Shown: positions 27,061 through 39,928 of the stretch, piece by piece
How positions within the stretch are numbered: position 1 is the first letter of the stretch
Layout of the letters: every line of letters begins with the position of its first letter
Assembly: GCF_000208745.1 (NCBI RefSeq)
Contig: NC_030855.1
Span: forward strand, 22,611,071-22,675,070
Direction of reading: 5' to 3'
Length of the DNA stretch: 64,000 bases
Source of the DNA: Theobroma cacao
Taxonomy: Eukaryota > Streptophyta > Magnoliopsida > Malvales > Malvaceae
The notes under the pieces: model-generated
What the model saw: only the letters and a program-made list of their open reading frames with translations
Databases searched by the model: none
Told to the model about the DNA's origin: nothing
Translations under genes and position numbers: made by a program

Positions 27061-28439
27061 CTTCGCAGCAAAGAAAAATCATGCAGCCTTCTGTGCAACC
27101 GAGCTGGCTCTTCGATTTCTTGGCCACTTTCTAAGTCTTTCCGGCCTTCCTCTTTTCTTATCTCTTTCCCTTACTTTTTTCACAGAGAACAAAAAGAAAC
27201 AAGAAACTTAATCGAGGAGTAAAGTGGGAAATGTGGAAGTAGTAGTCAAATACTTTGAACACAAAAAGTGAAAGCCACCATTCCAGGTTTTACTGGACAC
27301 TTCATCGAGGATGAACCTCAGCTGTAGCTTGATTTAACTTGTACATGGATCTTTTTGTGGACGTGTCCCATTTGTGCCCTAGTTAATTTTGCATGATTCA
27401 GACACGTAGATGGACCCACCCCTCGCACATGCATATGGGTCACTTTGACGGTATGGTCCCTTAGAAATCTTGTTTTTCTTTTCTTTAACTAAAAAAGGTT
27501 GTCAGTAGAACAGAAAAGTCTTAATTCATTAATAATTTTTTATTTTTTATGGCCACCTGTTTGTACTCTTATTTATTTCTTAATTGACTAGAATTAAAAA
27601 TACATCATAAAAGCGACAACTGGACATTTTTAATGTTAAAAACTACTACTTGAGTTCATACTGCAACTAACATACAATGGGAAGCAAACCCGAATACAGT
27701 CGGCTCTCAAAGGAAAATTGAAGAGGAAGGTGTCGTTGACAAGTAAGGGGAAAAAAGTTGTACTGCTGTGTGCTTTCCTTTCTGTTCTGGTATCAGTGCT
27801 TGCGTGAGATACAAAGAGACCATCCATTTTAGGCACATTGCTTTTGACATTTGAAAACATAACTTGTTCGGACATCTTCCTGAAAATTTCTGGGACCCTA
27901 CACTTTTTCCTGAGTTGTGATACGTAAATAAATAATGGCTGGGTGATCACAGAAAATTCGAGCAGGTCCACCTGAGACCTCCCATTGGAACTGTGGCAAA
28001 GGTCCAAAACTCCAGGGTTAGATGCATCCACATCAGGGTGATGCGGTTGGTTGGAAAAAAGTCATTTAAGAGCAAGAACAATGAGCCATTTGTATATTGA
28101 CTAGCAGCTGTTCCAAAAAACTAATATTTCCTGATGGCAATAGAAGTCTGCTGTTGCACGCACCTGTTATTAAGATAAAGTTTCATATCTCATGTTTTAT
28201 TAAGCTTCGTTAGAGCCTTTCATTTATAGACCCTATAAATACAATGCAAAATAACCGTTCTGCTTGCTGCCATCCTTCCCTTGTCATGCACTGCTCTATA
28301 CGAGGATTCATAACAATCTAGGTCTTTGATTAATATACAAATATGATACAAAGAGTAAAGGTTGTCTACGCAGACAAGAAGAACAAAAGAAATGGTAAGA
28401 ACAATCCTGACAGTCTAACCAAGCCTGTTTCTCTGTATG
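27061..28439. other. Intergenic between genes C and D
   Basis: Should carry the promoter and leader of gene C next to 27060 and the 3' region of gene D next to 28440. A 131-codon open frame on the minus strand (27636-28031) resembles no family I know and has no splice partners; I do not call it a gene. Confidence 0.6.
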
Positions 28440-31400
28440 CTACGAACGTGGATGGAGGTCGTAAAAATCATGTGAAGATACAGACATTATTGAAGAGCCA
28501 GTCCATGATGGGACTGATGTTGATATCTGGCTTTCCATGGCTTTGAATTCAATGATTTCATTGCGTTCGTAGGCATAATCAGAAGAAGCTTCAATCCTGG
28601 ACCCTGCTGATGTTGAACTATTCACCTGACTTCCTCCCAAATTCTGACTATTCATAGACTTATGATGATCTCTTATGGCTTTAAACCTCAAATCTTGACT
28701 GTAACTACCTGGATCAGGGACGGATTCCGGAACGATTATTTTTCCTTCTAACATGCCCACTACTTCAGACATCATCGGCCTTAGAGAAGGTGAACCATTT
28801 GTGCATAAAAGAGCTATTTTAATCATTGCTTCTGCTTCTGCCTTATTAAATTCAGTTCCCAGCTTTTCATCTACCAACTCCGAGAGCTTTCGATTTTGCT
28901 GTAAATTACAGGCCTAAAATGTACATAAGAACAATTAAGGTCATTGCTATGTTTTTCAACAATATCAGAGACTAACGTACAAAGAGTAATTACCCAATCA
29001 AGAAGGCAAGTATATTTATTCTCTGGTCCATAAGTCATATTGTGCTTCCCACTGACAATTTCCAATGCCACAATTCCAAAACTGTAAACATCTGCCTTGT
29101 ACGTCAAGTATCCCCACAGTGCATACTCGGGCGCAATATATCCTCTGCATCCAAATTTAATTAAACTTGAAAGTTCAAAACGGACTACAAGATTGACAGA
29201 TGACAAAGTGGCTTACATTGTTCCGGCAACTCGTGTGCTGATGTGGGTCTTTTCCTCTTCATGAAGCTTGGCCAATCCAAAGTCGGATATTTTAGGATTG
29301 AGGTCTCTATCAAGCAGAACATTGGTACCTTTGATGTCCCTGTGAACAATTTTGAGTCTAGACTCTTCATGGAGAAATGCTAAACCTCTTGCTATTCCCG
29401 TACAAATCTTGTGCCTGGTAGGCCAATCCAGGTTCATTTGACTCTTTTCTGAGCCTAAAGAAAATCCCAGGAAGTATTTCATGGGCAAAATCCATCACTG
29501 TCCTCCTTTTTGAGGTTTTTGTTTCATTTTTTTCTTTCAATTAAATGTATCTGATAAAAGATTCTACAATGAACTTACCAAACAAGGCTCGAGAAAGGCT
29601 GTTATTTTCGAGGTACTCGTATACAAGCAACAATTGATCCCCTTCAATGCAGCATCCGTAAAGCTTTACAAGATTGGAATGTTGCAAACATGAAATCATG
29701 CCTATCTCGTTCATGAACTCACGATTTCCCTGACTTGATTTTGAAGATAGCTGCTTCACAGCAATTATTGTACCATCAGCAAGCTGGCCCTGCTACCCAA
29801 CAATGAAAATGATTCTGAGCATAAACTTTAAAGAAGAAATCCCATTATACCATAGGGTTGATGATGACTTAAATCTGGTTTGTATACCTTGTAAACAGGT
29901 CCAAATCCACCTTCTCCAATCTTGTTTGCAGAATCAAAATTGTTGGTGGCAGCCTTAATCTGCTTTAAAGTGAAAGAAACGGTTTGAACATCTAGTCCTT
30001 CAAGATCTGGAAAGAAAACAGAGGAATTATGATTGTCCATTACATATTTATATATTTGCTTAATGGAAAAAAATAAAAATAGAGAAGCCGGAAGCTCATC
30101 TAATCAGTCCAACATGTGCATGGATGGTGTTATATCTATGTGTTGGAAATTGAAAGTAAGCAACTTAAGCAGAAACCTGGAAATTGAGATTTATTGAAAG
30201 GTTACTTCATGCAAACCTTTTTCTCGCCGGCTCTTGGCTTTGAAATAGTATCTCCACCAGAGGATACCTGATGCCAAGAATATGGTAAATGCTCCTAGGA
30301 CACCAACAACGATTGGCACAACATTCGTTTTCTTCCCTGCATCACGATGTTTGAAATCTGCCCCAAAGAACTCGTCAATTCATATTGTAATTGGAACTAA
30401 ACTCGAAATAATAATACCAATAACTAAACGTGTAATAAAAGAGTAGGATCAGGATCAGGATCAGGACGAGGGGGAAGAAAAAGGTCACATACTGGGATTC
30501 TCCAAGGAGATTGCTGAAATGAGTGGACCATGGGTTCCTCTGTCAGGAATTGCTTGAGTTCCTTTGCCAGCCCAGTAGAAGCGGATCTCTATTCTACCAT
30601 TTGTTACACTAACGTTATATGATCTTGTGTACGGGGTAAGAACCCCTTTAGCTTCAGCTTCTATATCGAAATCCTGCTCGATTAGCTCATCCTGCCACAC
30701 GAAAAAAGATCCAGCAACTCCTTGGTGATAAGCCATTAACACAAACATGCCTCTCAATTGTGATCAGTTACCTGAATATAAATATCAAACATTCGCCTTC
30801 CAAGGCTTCCATAGGTTGCATTATTTGAGAATTGAATCTCCGCAAAGTGTAGAGTCAGAGTATAGTTCCCATTTTCTAAACAATATTGATAATAAGTAAG
30901 CGAAAGAGGAGAGAGGCGTGCTGTAGTGTATAAATCCGAGAGATTGTTGGGTGACTGAACAGTTGCAATAAAACGTGACTGTAAGTTCAGTTCATCGTTA
31001 TCTTCTCTGAAGTCTCCAGTGCTACTAAATCCCCAGTTATCATCGTTTCGATATAACGTTGCAGCACCACCAGAACCAAAAGTTCTATCTCCTATATAAG
31101 TTTTTCCGTCTATTTTCACATCATCACCACCACAATTTAGGTACAAAGAGTGTGAATCTAAAACACAGACATATAAGTCAGTAAACTTCATATGAAGGAC
31201 ACTTTTGGAAGTTTAAAAAGCTATAAATTATAATTGAAAGCAACATTTCTGCATACTTACGTTCTTCACATTGGAAATCGTTCTTGCATTGAAAAATTTC
31301 ATCTCTGTTTTGATAGATAGAAAAGGAAATGGATTAGCACCAAAGGAAAACTATTTAAGAGAAACTTAGCTAGCTAAAATTTTGAACTATTTAATGATGA

Positions 31401-34400
31401 ACCAAAGGGTGGATTTTGTTTTGACAGAGCTTAAAACAGAGAGCAAGAGAAAGAGCCACTACGCCATACCAAACTTCTCAATGCAATGACAGTGGATTCT
31501 ATAGCCGTAGCTGGAATTTTCATAACATAAACAATAGTGCACTAAGAATGGCAACTTACAGGTTTGTTGATGAAGAACTGCGGAACAAATTAATATTACT
31601 CCTATTTAAAAACCAAAACACAATAAAATTCAGTAATGCTGCATTAGGAAAGCATAAGGAAGTAGACATTTCTCTCCAATTAAAAGGAAAAGAAAATAAA
31701 AACTAACAGTTGCCGACAAGCAGGCTGCTGAGGACTTTGCCATGCGAAACTATTGTAGGAAAGATCCCTGCCACCAAGAATGAAATATAGCCATCTTCTT
31801 AGAGATATTGCAAGTGAGGAAGGACATACAAATCTTCAAATAATCCTAGTAGAGTATACATACACAGTGATTCCTGTCCTCAAAATTGACTGTGGTATAT
31901 TTCCGCTCAGATTGTTGCCAGTTAAAAAGCTGATCTTAGTGACATCATATAGTCAGTATTACTTGCTTTACAAACCATAAACTAGAAAAATTTTGGCTTC
32001 ATGGCTTAGATGAGTTCTTTCATCAAAGGGAAAGAAAAGAAGCAAAAGAAGCTCACAGGAATTTGAAGTTTCCAGGGGGTATGACATGTTCAAGGACTCC
32101 ATTTAAGCTGTTGAAACTGAGATCCCTGTCCCAAATCACAAGAAAAACATGAATATATTACATGATACGGTTAAAATTCCCCCTAAATTCATAATACTTG
32201 TAAAAATCCAAACATTTATGCTATAAGAAAATTTAAAAAAATTTTAGTAATTAAAGACTTATGGAGAATACTCACAGAATACGCAAGTCACTCATGTCCC
32301 AGACATATTCAGGGATCTGTCCAGAAATGTTGCATTTCTTCAAAATTCTACAACATCCAATGTTAGCCATATCAAATATAATGATCTAGAAATGATTAAT
32401 TATATGCCTCCGTAAACTAGTCAAAGATTAGCAGTAAATGTACATTCGCTTGATGCGCGTCATGTTCCTTAGATCTGGAAAAGGCTGACTTGTTCCATCT
32501 ATGTCACTTATTATCCTGTACATAAGTATAAGATTAAGAGGAAATCATTTAGTTAACAAAACATTTAGTAAATTGATGTCACTAATCTTGTGCTGATGGT
32601 AAAATTGAGAAGCTTTCACCTACAAAATTTCTAAGTTTTCCAAAGCAGAAATGGATGATGGAATAGGTCCTTCATGTCCACTGCCTTGCATTTCCCTGGT
32701 TGTCTCAGATAAATTTACAAAAAACAATCAAGAAGATTTCAAGTGATAAATACAAATTTAGAGACTTAGTCACTTAAAAACTATTCAAGTTGAGGATATC
32801 TTACAGTCTATCAAGTTTGTTCCAGTTATGAATGAAATCTGGTATACTGCCATTCAAGTTGTTGTCATTTATCCTACTGCATTTGCAATATTAATATTAG
32901 TCAATAACAAACCTCATCCTTTTTTTTTTTTGTGAATTAATGCATCTAGTGTAACTCCATTAAAGAAACTTACAAGTCTGTTAAGTTCTTCAGATCAGCA
33001 AGTTCTGATGGCAAATTTCCAGTCAATCTGTTGGAGGACAATCTTCTGCAAGACAAATATATTACATCCTTCAAAAAGTATTGTGAGACATTTCAAGACT
33101 ACAACAGTAATGCTCTTTCTTTTTATGAGGATTAAGAAAATATATAGTTCAAGAAGACAAGAGTTTAATAGAAGTCTTGAAATGTCTTACAAAGTTTCCA
33201 AGTTGAACAACTTCCCGAACTCTCGGGGGACTTGTCCAGAAAAGTTGTTTACTTCGAGGTCCCTGTAAGATAGATAAGCTAAGGTCACTAATAGGACACA
33301 CCATCCACCCTCCACCTCTATCTTGGAAAGAATGAGGACCCAGGGAAAAAAACTCTTCATTCCTCTGATTGTGTCCTAACTAAAAATTGCTAAGAATATA
33401 ATTAACAAGTTTAGCTCTAAAGTAAATTTTATGGACTAAAAATGATTCCAGTTTCCAAATATCATCAATAGAGTAGAGTACTTCAAAACTTACAAGTACT
33501 TAAGGGTGCTAATGTTCCCCAGAGAGCTTGGAATTCTCCCCAATAATCGGTTTCCAAAGACAGAGCTGCATTAATGTTGTCCGGTTAGCTCAATAACAAC
33601 CAATTGTCTCAACTATTCATGCAAGCAGGGAGCATAATAACTCACATTTTCTCCAACTGCATCGAACCCCATTCAGATGGTATTGAACCACTCAGGTAGT
33701 TATATGCAAAATCACTGCAGGCAACATTAAGATCATTCTGATAATTAACTTAATTTATATATGTGCCTGCAACGGGATGTCAAAAGAGAAAGAAAGTTGT
33801 GTTACTTACATCTCTTTGAGGTAAGGAAGGTGTACAAGTTCAGATGGAAGTGCACCTGGAAGGTTCTGACGCTTAAATGCTCTGAAATCCATAACAAGTT
33901 TAGTCGCTTTTAATCAATCTATATGTGTCAGTTTTTGTGTTTTTTTTTCCCTGAATCTAAGACTACTATATATAACATATCTATGTTGATGGGCAACTCG
34001 AATTCCATGATTTTTAGTTTTACAAGATGTGGGATTAGTTGAGCTTTAAGCTTTAGTTCGAACATGCATGCTTTAAGTTGGTCTAAGCCTATAAAATGAA
34101 CAAACTATATCAGAAAACCTGGTCTGTTTCGAGCTTTTTCTTGAGAAACATTGAAGCATCTTTTTTCATTAGCTTATAAACAGTTAAACTGCATACCTTG
34201 AGACAAAAACTGCAATATATTTGTTAAGTTTATTCTTCAAAAAAGAAAAAACAAATCCAATACAATAAAAATCTAAAATGTGTGTAGAAAAAGTAAAGAG
34301 TAGAAGACAGAGTACAAAATTACACAGAGATAGAGGAGAACACATGAGAGGACTACCACAGTAATCTTCAGCAATCTTCTCTATTTCAAGAAATGAAGAT

Positions 34401-35150
34401 GTTACCATATATATATCATCTATCAACTATCATCAAAGGTAAGATGTTATTGCTAATATCATCATATTGGTCATTTTGAAACTAAATACTTATAATCTAG
34501 TTCATCAGTGTTTCTAATTTTTAAGCTTAACTGTTAGAGGTTTTTTTTTTATCACGAAAGAGAGAGAAGGCTCAGAAGGATCCATTGGTGACTTTCTAAT
34601 CACAAAAAGGCCAAAACCCTTCATAAAATAGGTAGTTCTCAACATCACCGCCTCTCTTCTTTCATCACTGAAAAAATTGCTTTACTGTTAGAGGTTGAAA
34701 CTAAAGCAACAGTTAACTTTTACAAAATGAAAGGGAAACCTACAAATGAGTTACGTGGCAGGTTTCATTCTCGCAGTGGCAAGTAACGTTTTTCTCAGGC
34801 ACGAATCCTCTTTCTACCCTGGGTGTGTCATTCTTTTGGCAATCGTCTCCATCAAAAGTCCAGTTTGTAGCTCCCATCGTTCTGGCAATTTGATTCAGAA
34901 CATTCACTGTATAAATATTACATCCATCGAAAACCCGAAGTCACATATCTACTTGGTTGAATCCCAAAAACCCAAAACAAGAAGAAGAAGAAGAAAACTA
35001 AAACGAGAAAATGACCATAAAGAAATAATAATTCAATCAATTCATCATACCCTCATCTTCAGGCAGCATGGCGGCCTCAAGTTTATGTGTTCCGATCCAA
35101 CTCAAGGCTAGAACAGCCGATAGCAGAATCATGGCCTTGGAAAACAACAT
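28440..35150 (-). CDS. LRR-malectin receptor-like Ser/Thr kinase, LRR-VIII-2 type (gene D)
   Basis: Complete gene. ATG at 35150 with signal peptide exon 35051-35150, cap exon 34744-34906 (CHVTHL), LRR exons from about 33882 down to 31709 (for example [27 protein letters not shown]) and short exons near 31.58 and 31.28 kb. Malectin-like exons are about 30772-31157 ([16 protein letters not shown]) and 30495-30693 ([12 protein letters not shown]). The membrane helix exon is about 30213-30357. Kinase exons run about 30006 to 28440, with [35 protein letters not shown] and [10 protein letters not shown]. The C-terminal tail is longer than in B and C and ends DLHPRS before TAG. All key kinase residues are present, so activity is expected. 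It is the copy nearest the seipin gene. Predicted role: plasma-membrane receptor kinase of the RKF1/At1g53430-like group, ligand unknown. Confidence 0.93.
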
Positions 35151-36500
35151 CCTGGCAAAATTGCAGCGCCGTAGAAAATCGGAAATCATTCTCTTGTTTC
35201 ACTTTGCAAGCATTTTAGACTGTTCCTCTATCTTAAAACACTCCTTTCCTTTGACTTTATGTAACAGAACGGTATGAATTGTGACAAAAAAGCAAATAGA
35301 ATACTAGTCAAATTAAAATGCTTTAAAAACTTTCAAACCAAAGGCACCATTCTAGCAATACCCTTTTGCGTAAACTAACCATGATCCTGGAATACTAGTA
35401 TGATTTTTTGAATGAATATTGCAAGTTTCCGACGTGCTTTGCTTCTTGGATTGTTTCATGGTTGGTTACTTTAGAATTTCCAAACCACATGTATGACTAG
35501 GATCATGGACGTGGACCTCTATATACGTGGTCAGTTTCAGTTTTGACATAAAAAAAAATATTATTTACACAAGTTGGTTAATTGTTTTTTCTATGTACTT
35601 AGTTGGTTAATTTAAAGTTTAAACAGCTTTGAATTGTTTCTTTTCTTCTCTGGGATTTTGCTTTGCTTGAGAAACAGAGTCAACCACCATTTGGCACATC
35701 GGCTCTGACCGTCTTTAGGACAGTATTGCCCTCTCCATTCCCCTTTTCATGTCTCAGGAACTCTTCAATTTTACACTAAAATACCGTCAATAATGTGAAC
35801 CCTTTGAGGTCTCATCAAATTAGTTACTGATTAAAGTTTAAAAAAATATAATCATGAGGCAACTAGGGTTGTTGAAGTAAAAAACGTGGCTATCAATAGA
35901 AATTAACATGTAATATGGTCATAGACATTTTTTGTGATACCCGTGTGTACCCCTCAAGGTCATTGGTTGCCTGCAATTTTTGACGGGAAGTGGCTTCATA
36001 GAGAACTCCGAACGTATATACCAAACTTTTAAAGTTATCCCTAATGGATCCAATTAAAGATAATTGGCAAGTGGGCTTCAATTGCTTGCCATGTATCCTT
36101 GATTTCGGCCTTCTTTTTTGCCTGGGTTGGTACAAAGCGACTTTAAGTACAGATTATATATCAAGAGTAATTGTTTTATAAAAACAAAAAAGTTTGAACT
36201 TCTTATATTCAATTAAAATCATATAAACTTAAAAGTTAAGCTTTATCAACACATCACATCAGTATTTTTTTTTTAAAAAAAATACATCAACCTCTGAACT
36301 GGATTATTCATGCTCAAAAATCTTTCACCACTTGGGATGGGAGTTGTCAAAAGCTACCACATGGCCGGTGGCCCTTAGAAAGAGCTCAATTCTTTTTCTT
36401 CTCCACTTCGGGTAAAAATCTTTTGATTTATCATCCAATTTTTTAGAAAAATTCCTTTCGTTTCTCAAGAGCAACAACATCAAGTGCTGAGCTAAAAACA
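35151..36500. other. Intergenic upstream of gene D
   Basis: Promoter side of gene D. A mononucleotide-rich stretch is near 36260-36290. No gene or known element recognised. Confidence 0.6.
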
Positions 36501-36501
36501 T

Positions 36502-36727
36502 GGAATTTAACTTGTAAAAATTGGTATCGATAGACTTAAATCACTCCATGTTATAGGGATTAATAGGTAATCCACATGGATGAGCATGCAATTTAGATTT
36601 AAATTTTATGTATGCTTAATTCTATGTGTACTTTTAATGGAAGAGTACAATAGGGAATTTAATTTGTAAAAATTGGTATCTATAGACTAAAATTACTCCA
36701 TGTTATAGGGATTAATAGATAATCCCC
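36502..36727. repeat. Pair of direct repeats, about 75 bases, 152 bases apart
   Basis: Sequence starting GGAATTTAACTTGTAAAAAT at 36502 recurs with few changes at 36654, both copies including ACTCCATGTTATAGGGATTA. The second copy abuts the start of an RNase H fragment. It may be part of a retroelement or a local duplication at its insertion point. Confidence 0.8.
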
Positions 36728-37303
36728 ATAGATTTTAACTTTGCTGAATTTCAAGCCATTCAAAGGGGAATTAAGTTCTTTCTTGACTCTCCATGGGCGT
36801 CCTCCCATAAATTGGAAGTTGAGAGTGATTCTTCTAACGCAATTCTCTGGGCCCAGAATCACAAAAAAGTCCCTTGGCGCATGAAGCTCATCTCCAACTC
36901 CGTTGAAAGCTATGCCAGCAATATTTTGGTCCTCTCCTTCACCCATATCAGACGTGAAGCTAACTCACTTGCAGATGGGCTCGCAAAGGCTGGTGTTGCA
37001 AGAGAATCAAACTTCAATGCTTACTTTGAAGTTGACTTGGGGTTGGAAAATGGTTAAATGGGCTCTTGTTTTATTACGTCAATGTTGTTGTTCTTACTAG
37101 GGATTTCTTTAGTTTGGTGTGTTCAGTGTTCTTGTAAGATGAATGATCAACTGATGTACCTTATCGTTGGCATATCCGAAATCATCTGATTCTTGCCAGT
37201 CCTTACGCCAAGGACTCTTTTTGGTTTTGTAAGCCACTGCAGCTTACCTTTTGTCTCTCATGTGAGACTATTAATAATAGCATCACTTTTCAAAAAAAAA
37301 AAA
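36728..37303 (+). pseudogene. 5'-truncated LINE 3' end: RNase H domain, 3' UTR and poly(A)
   Basis: One open frame from about 36728 to 37057 begins FNFAEFQAIQ, continues VESDSSNAI and FTHIRREANSLADGLAKAG, and stops in NG then TAA. These are hallmark motifs of the RNase H domain that ends many plant non-LTR retrotransposon polyproteins. About 230 bases of untranslated tail follow, ending in twelve A at 37292-37303. The reverse transcriptase part is missing, as expected from 5' truncation during target-primed reverse transcription. The RNase H part itself has no stop, so the insertion may be moderately young. Confidence 0.75.
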
Positions 37304-38362
37304 CAGAGTACCTAGAAGGAATAAAACCTGGGACGCACACAGTTGGAGAGCCGTTGTTCATACCCGGCAAACAAGGTGTCTATTAAGCACATGACCTTTT
37401 ACAATCCAATCCAAAACTAACAAGCAGAATAAAATAAATGAAAAAGCAACAAATATTGAAATATCAAACAAGTAAAGATCATTGACTCGTGCTAACACAG
37501 TGACACAGTACCAGCGCGTGTCCTTGCATATACCAAAATTGAAAGAAAACTTTTAACTCCAATTCTTGGAAAACTGGTCTTCATTCTAACAGAGAGTTTG
37601 TGGCGTTCGGTCATCAGTGCTTAAACTGAGCGATACCTTGAGTCTTATTCCTTACGTCCCAGGCGATAGACCATCTTCTACCATTTGGCGAGCTATCACT
37701 AACCCACTTACACCTTCGTGGAGTTTATCTTCTCTTTATGTGTAGGTATGGGCTTTTTGATAGGAAACAACGCCTTCATCAATTTTCGGAACGATGAATG
37801 AATTGATGGCATTGTCCTCAAATTGGCCTTCCCCCAATTTTTCGCTCTAACCATCAACAAATTCGAGAAAGCCTGTGTGTTTGGTTCTTGGATCAACCGA
37901 GAATGGAATTGGCATGTTGAGCTTAGAAGAAGAGTTCTTGATTGGGAGGTTGAGTCATGAGAGTAATTTATGGACTACCTTAAGAATATTTACCTTGATT
38001 TAGAGACAAAAGACAAGCTGATTTGGAAGTTCACACTGAGCGGTCACTATTCCTCTAACTCCTTCTTTAGATCAATGCTTTATAATGGTAGGGATAACAA
38101 TGTCTTATGGAATCATGTATGGGTTAGTTTGGCCCCCGAAAGTTGAGATCTTTGCTTGGCAAGTCATTAAGGGCAAGATTGCGGTCAAAAGCGAACTGGT
38201 CAAGAGAAATTGCATGAATAGCGAGGTGGCCACTTGCATTCTTTGCAACAAAGATTTGGAAACGGTCAACCATCTATTATTTACTTGTCATAAATCTTGG
38301 AGAATTTAGTCTTTGTGGTTTAGGGAGTGAGGAGTTCATTCTTGTATGCTTAAGGAGCCAAC

Positions 38363-38616
38363 TGTTGAAAAATAATGTATTTCATAAGATTCAAATATTC
38401 ATATTATCAAAATATATAAAAGGTGAATCTTTTATATTAAGAAATCAATTATGAACTTGTTACAAGTAAAAAAATACAGAATGGGCTCGCGAGCTAAACC
38501 TTTAAAAACTTTAAATTTTTCCTCCAACGAGCTGTGTTCAAATCGTCTCAGACTAATTACTGTTTTTACTAATTTTATATTCCCTTGTTTCTAATGTTTC
38601 TAATATTTTTCTAACA
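38363..38616. mobile_element. Putative solo LTR nested in the LINE
   Basis: The coding match of the LINE stops near 38360 and resumes near 38620. The intervening DNA begins TGTTGAAAAATAA and ends TTTCTAACA, that is TG...CA ends with a short inverted TGTT/AACA, typical of LTRs. It contains a TATA-like ATATATAAAAGG. The flanks are CCAAC on the left and CCAGC on the right, an imperfect five-base target duplication. No internal retroelement or second LTR is present, hence solo LTR. Confidence is moderate because all evidence is short motifs. Confidence 0.45.
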
Positions 38617-39455
38617 CCAGCTTCATTTTTCATGGCATGGAACCATTTCCAAGTGGCAATGGCAAAGAAAAAATGTGGAGAATCTCGTTTTTCACAATTG
38701 TTTGGTCTATTTGGCTTTACCGAAATGAGATGATTTTTGAAGGGAAACTTGGGGACCTAATGAAGGTGGATCTCATTAAAATGAGGATAGCTTGGTGGGT
38801 TAGGTTCAAATGGTCGAACGATGATCCATCCATCATTGAAATTATTAACGCTCCTTCCGCTGTGGTAGTTACGAGTTCCAAGTGTCCTTCCAAAGCCTTG
38901 GTCAAGTGGGAGTGTCCTCCCAAAAGATGGTTCAAATTCAATACCGACTGTGCTGCTAAGGGCTGTCCGGGCCATCTTGGAATATGAGGGATCTTACGGA
39001 ACGACAATGGGTTCGCCAAATTAGTCTTTTCCAAGAAAGCTGGGTGGGCGATGCCAATCTAATGGAAGTCCTGGCTATACGAAAGGCTATGGTCCTCTTT
39101 GCAGCATCCTCCTGGGCTAACTCCGTTGGCATCATCATCGAATGTGACTCCAAGAATGAGGTTTCATGGATTTCCAAGCCTTCCAAGGCCCCATGGAGGT
39201 TAAGGCAACTTATTCTTCAGATTTGTGCTCTTAGAGGCATAGTCCTAGACTGGCAAAGCCAACATATTCTGTGTTCCGGCCATGAAGCTGCCAATAACCT
39301 TGCCAAAACTGGGATCGAGAGACTTAATGATCATCTCCGAGTCCACCCTTAGCTCTCTGCACCTTTTGGCTTATTGCGATCCACCTGTTCCCTTGATTTT
39401 TCTTGCTGCTTTGCTCCAGTTGCAGGTTTTGGGCATAAGGAGATTATTATGGTCG

Positions 39456-39575
39456 TTTTACCTTTTTCAACTTGTGATATTCTTCCTTAGGTTGTCAATA
39501 GTCAAATGGGTTCTTGATTTTTACCTCCTTCAACTTGTGATATTCTTCCTTTGGTTGTCAATAGTCAAATGGGTT
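39456..39575. repeat. Tandem duplication of about 60 bases in the LINE tail
   Basis: Two adjacent copies contain TTCAACTTGTGATATTCTTC and GGTTGTCAATAGTCAAATGG, differing at about three positions. They lie just after the RNase H stop, in the 3' tail of the element. Confidence 0.85.
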
Positions 39576-39928
39576 CTTGATTTGTTTGTTGCCTACTGAG
39601 GCTCTTTAATGACAAATCCAAAAGGCTGTTAGCGTTTTTGGTCTGTTTTGATTGAGCTATTTTTGGTTGTCACTTGTTCTGTTCATTGTTGAGAGTCAGA
39701 AGAAAACTGAAACTCCTTTTGCTTCTGATTCTTGCCGAAACCCCCTTTCCACCTTTGTGGTTTTTGTATAGGGATTGTGTATTGATTGATTTTTGTGCTT
39801 CACTTGACTGATCTGGCATTATTTTGTAAGTTAGTGAAGTTCCCTGAGATCTGACTATTGCCCAAAATCAGACCTCCTTTTGTTTCCTTCAAGGTTTACC
39901 TCGCTACTCTTCAAAAAAAAAAAAAAAA

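Larger units (their letters stand above)
37650..39928 (+). pseudogene. Degenerate LINE: zinc-binding RT region, RNase H and poly(A)
   Basis: Broken coding of a plant LINE polyprotein. About 37655-37900 gives IWRAITNP and FGSWINREWNWHVELRRR. 38085-38309 gives PPKVEIFAWQVIKGK and CILCNKDLETVNHLLF, the zf-RVT zinc-binding region that follows reverse transcriptase. 38637-38987 gives a linker with WSIWLYRNEMIF and WFKFNTDCAAKG. 38984-39352 gives an RNase H-like region (ESWVGDANLMEVLAIRKA, IIECDSKNEV, HEAANNLAKTGIERL). Frames change between segments and stops occur. A run of A at 39913-39928 marks the 3' end. A roughly 254-base stretch at 38363-38616 interrupts it. Confidence 0.75.

Noticed and set aside
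27636..28031. 131-codon minus-strand frame between genes C and D
   Set aside because: No recognisable domain, no splice partners, and it lies in the promoter/3' region of two genes.
36812..37057. Host RNase H-like gene
   Set aside because: Motif order, missing upstream domains and the poly(A) tail fit a 5'-truncated LINE.
38637..39352. Two separate hypothetical genes
   Set aside because: Both are adjoining parts of one LINE polyprotein, with a frame change and a terminal poly(A).
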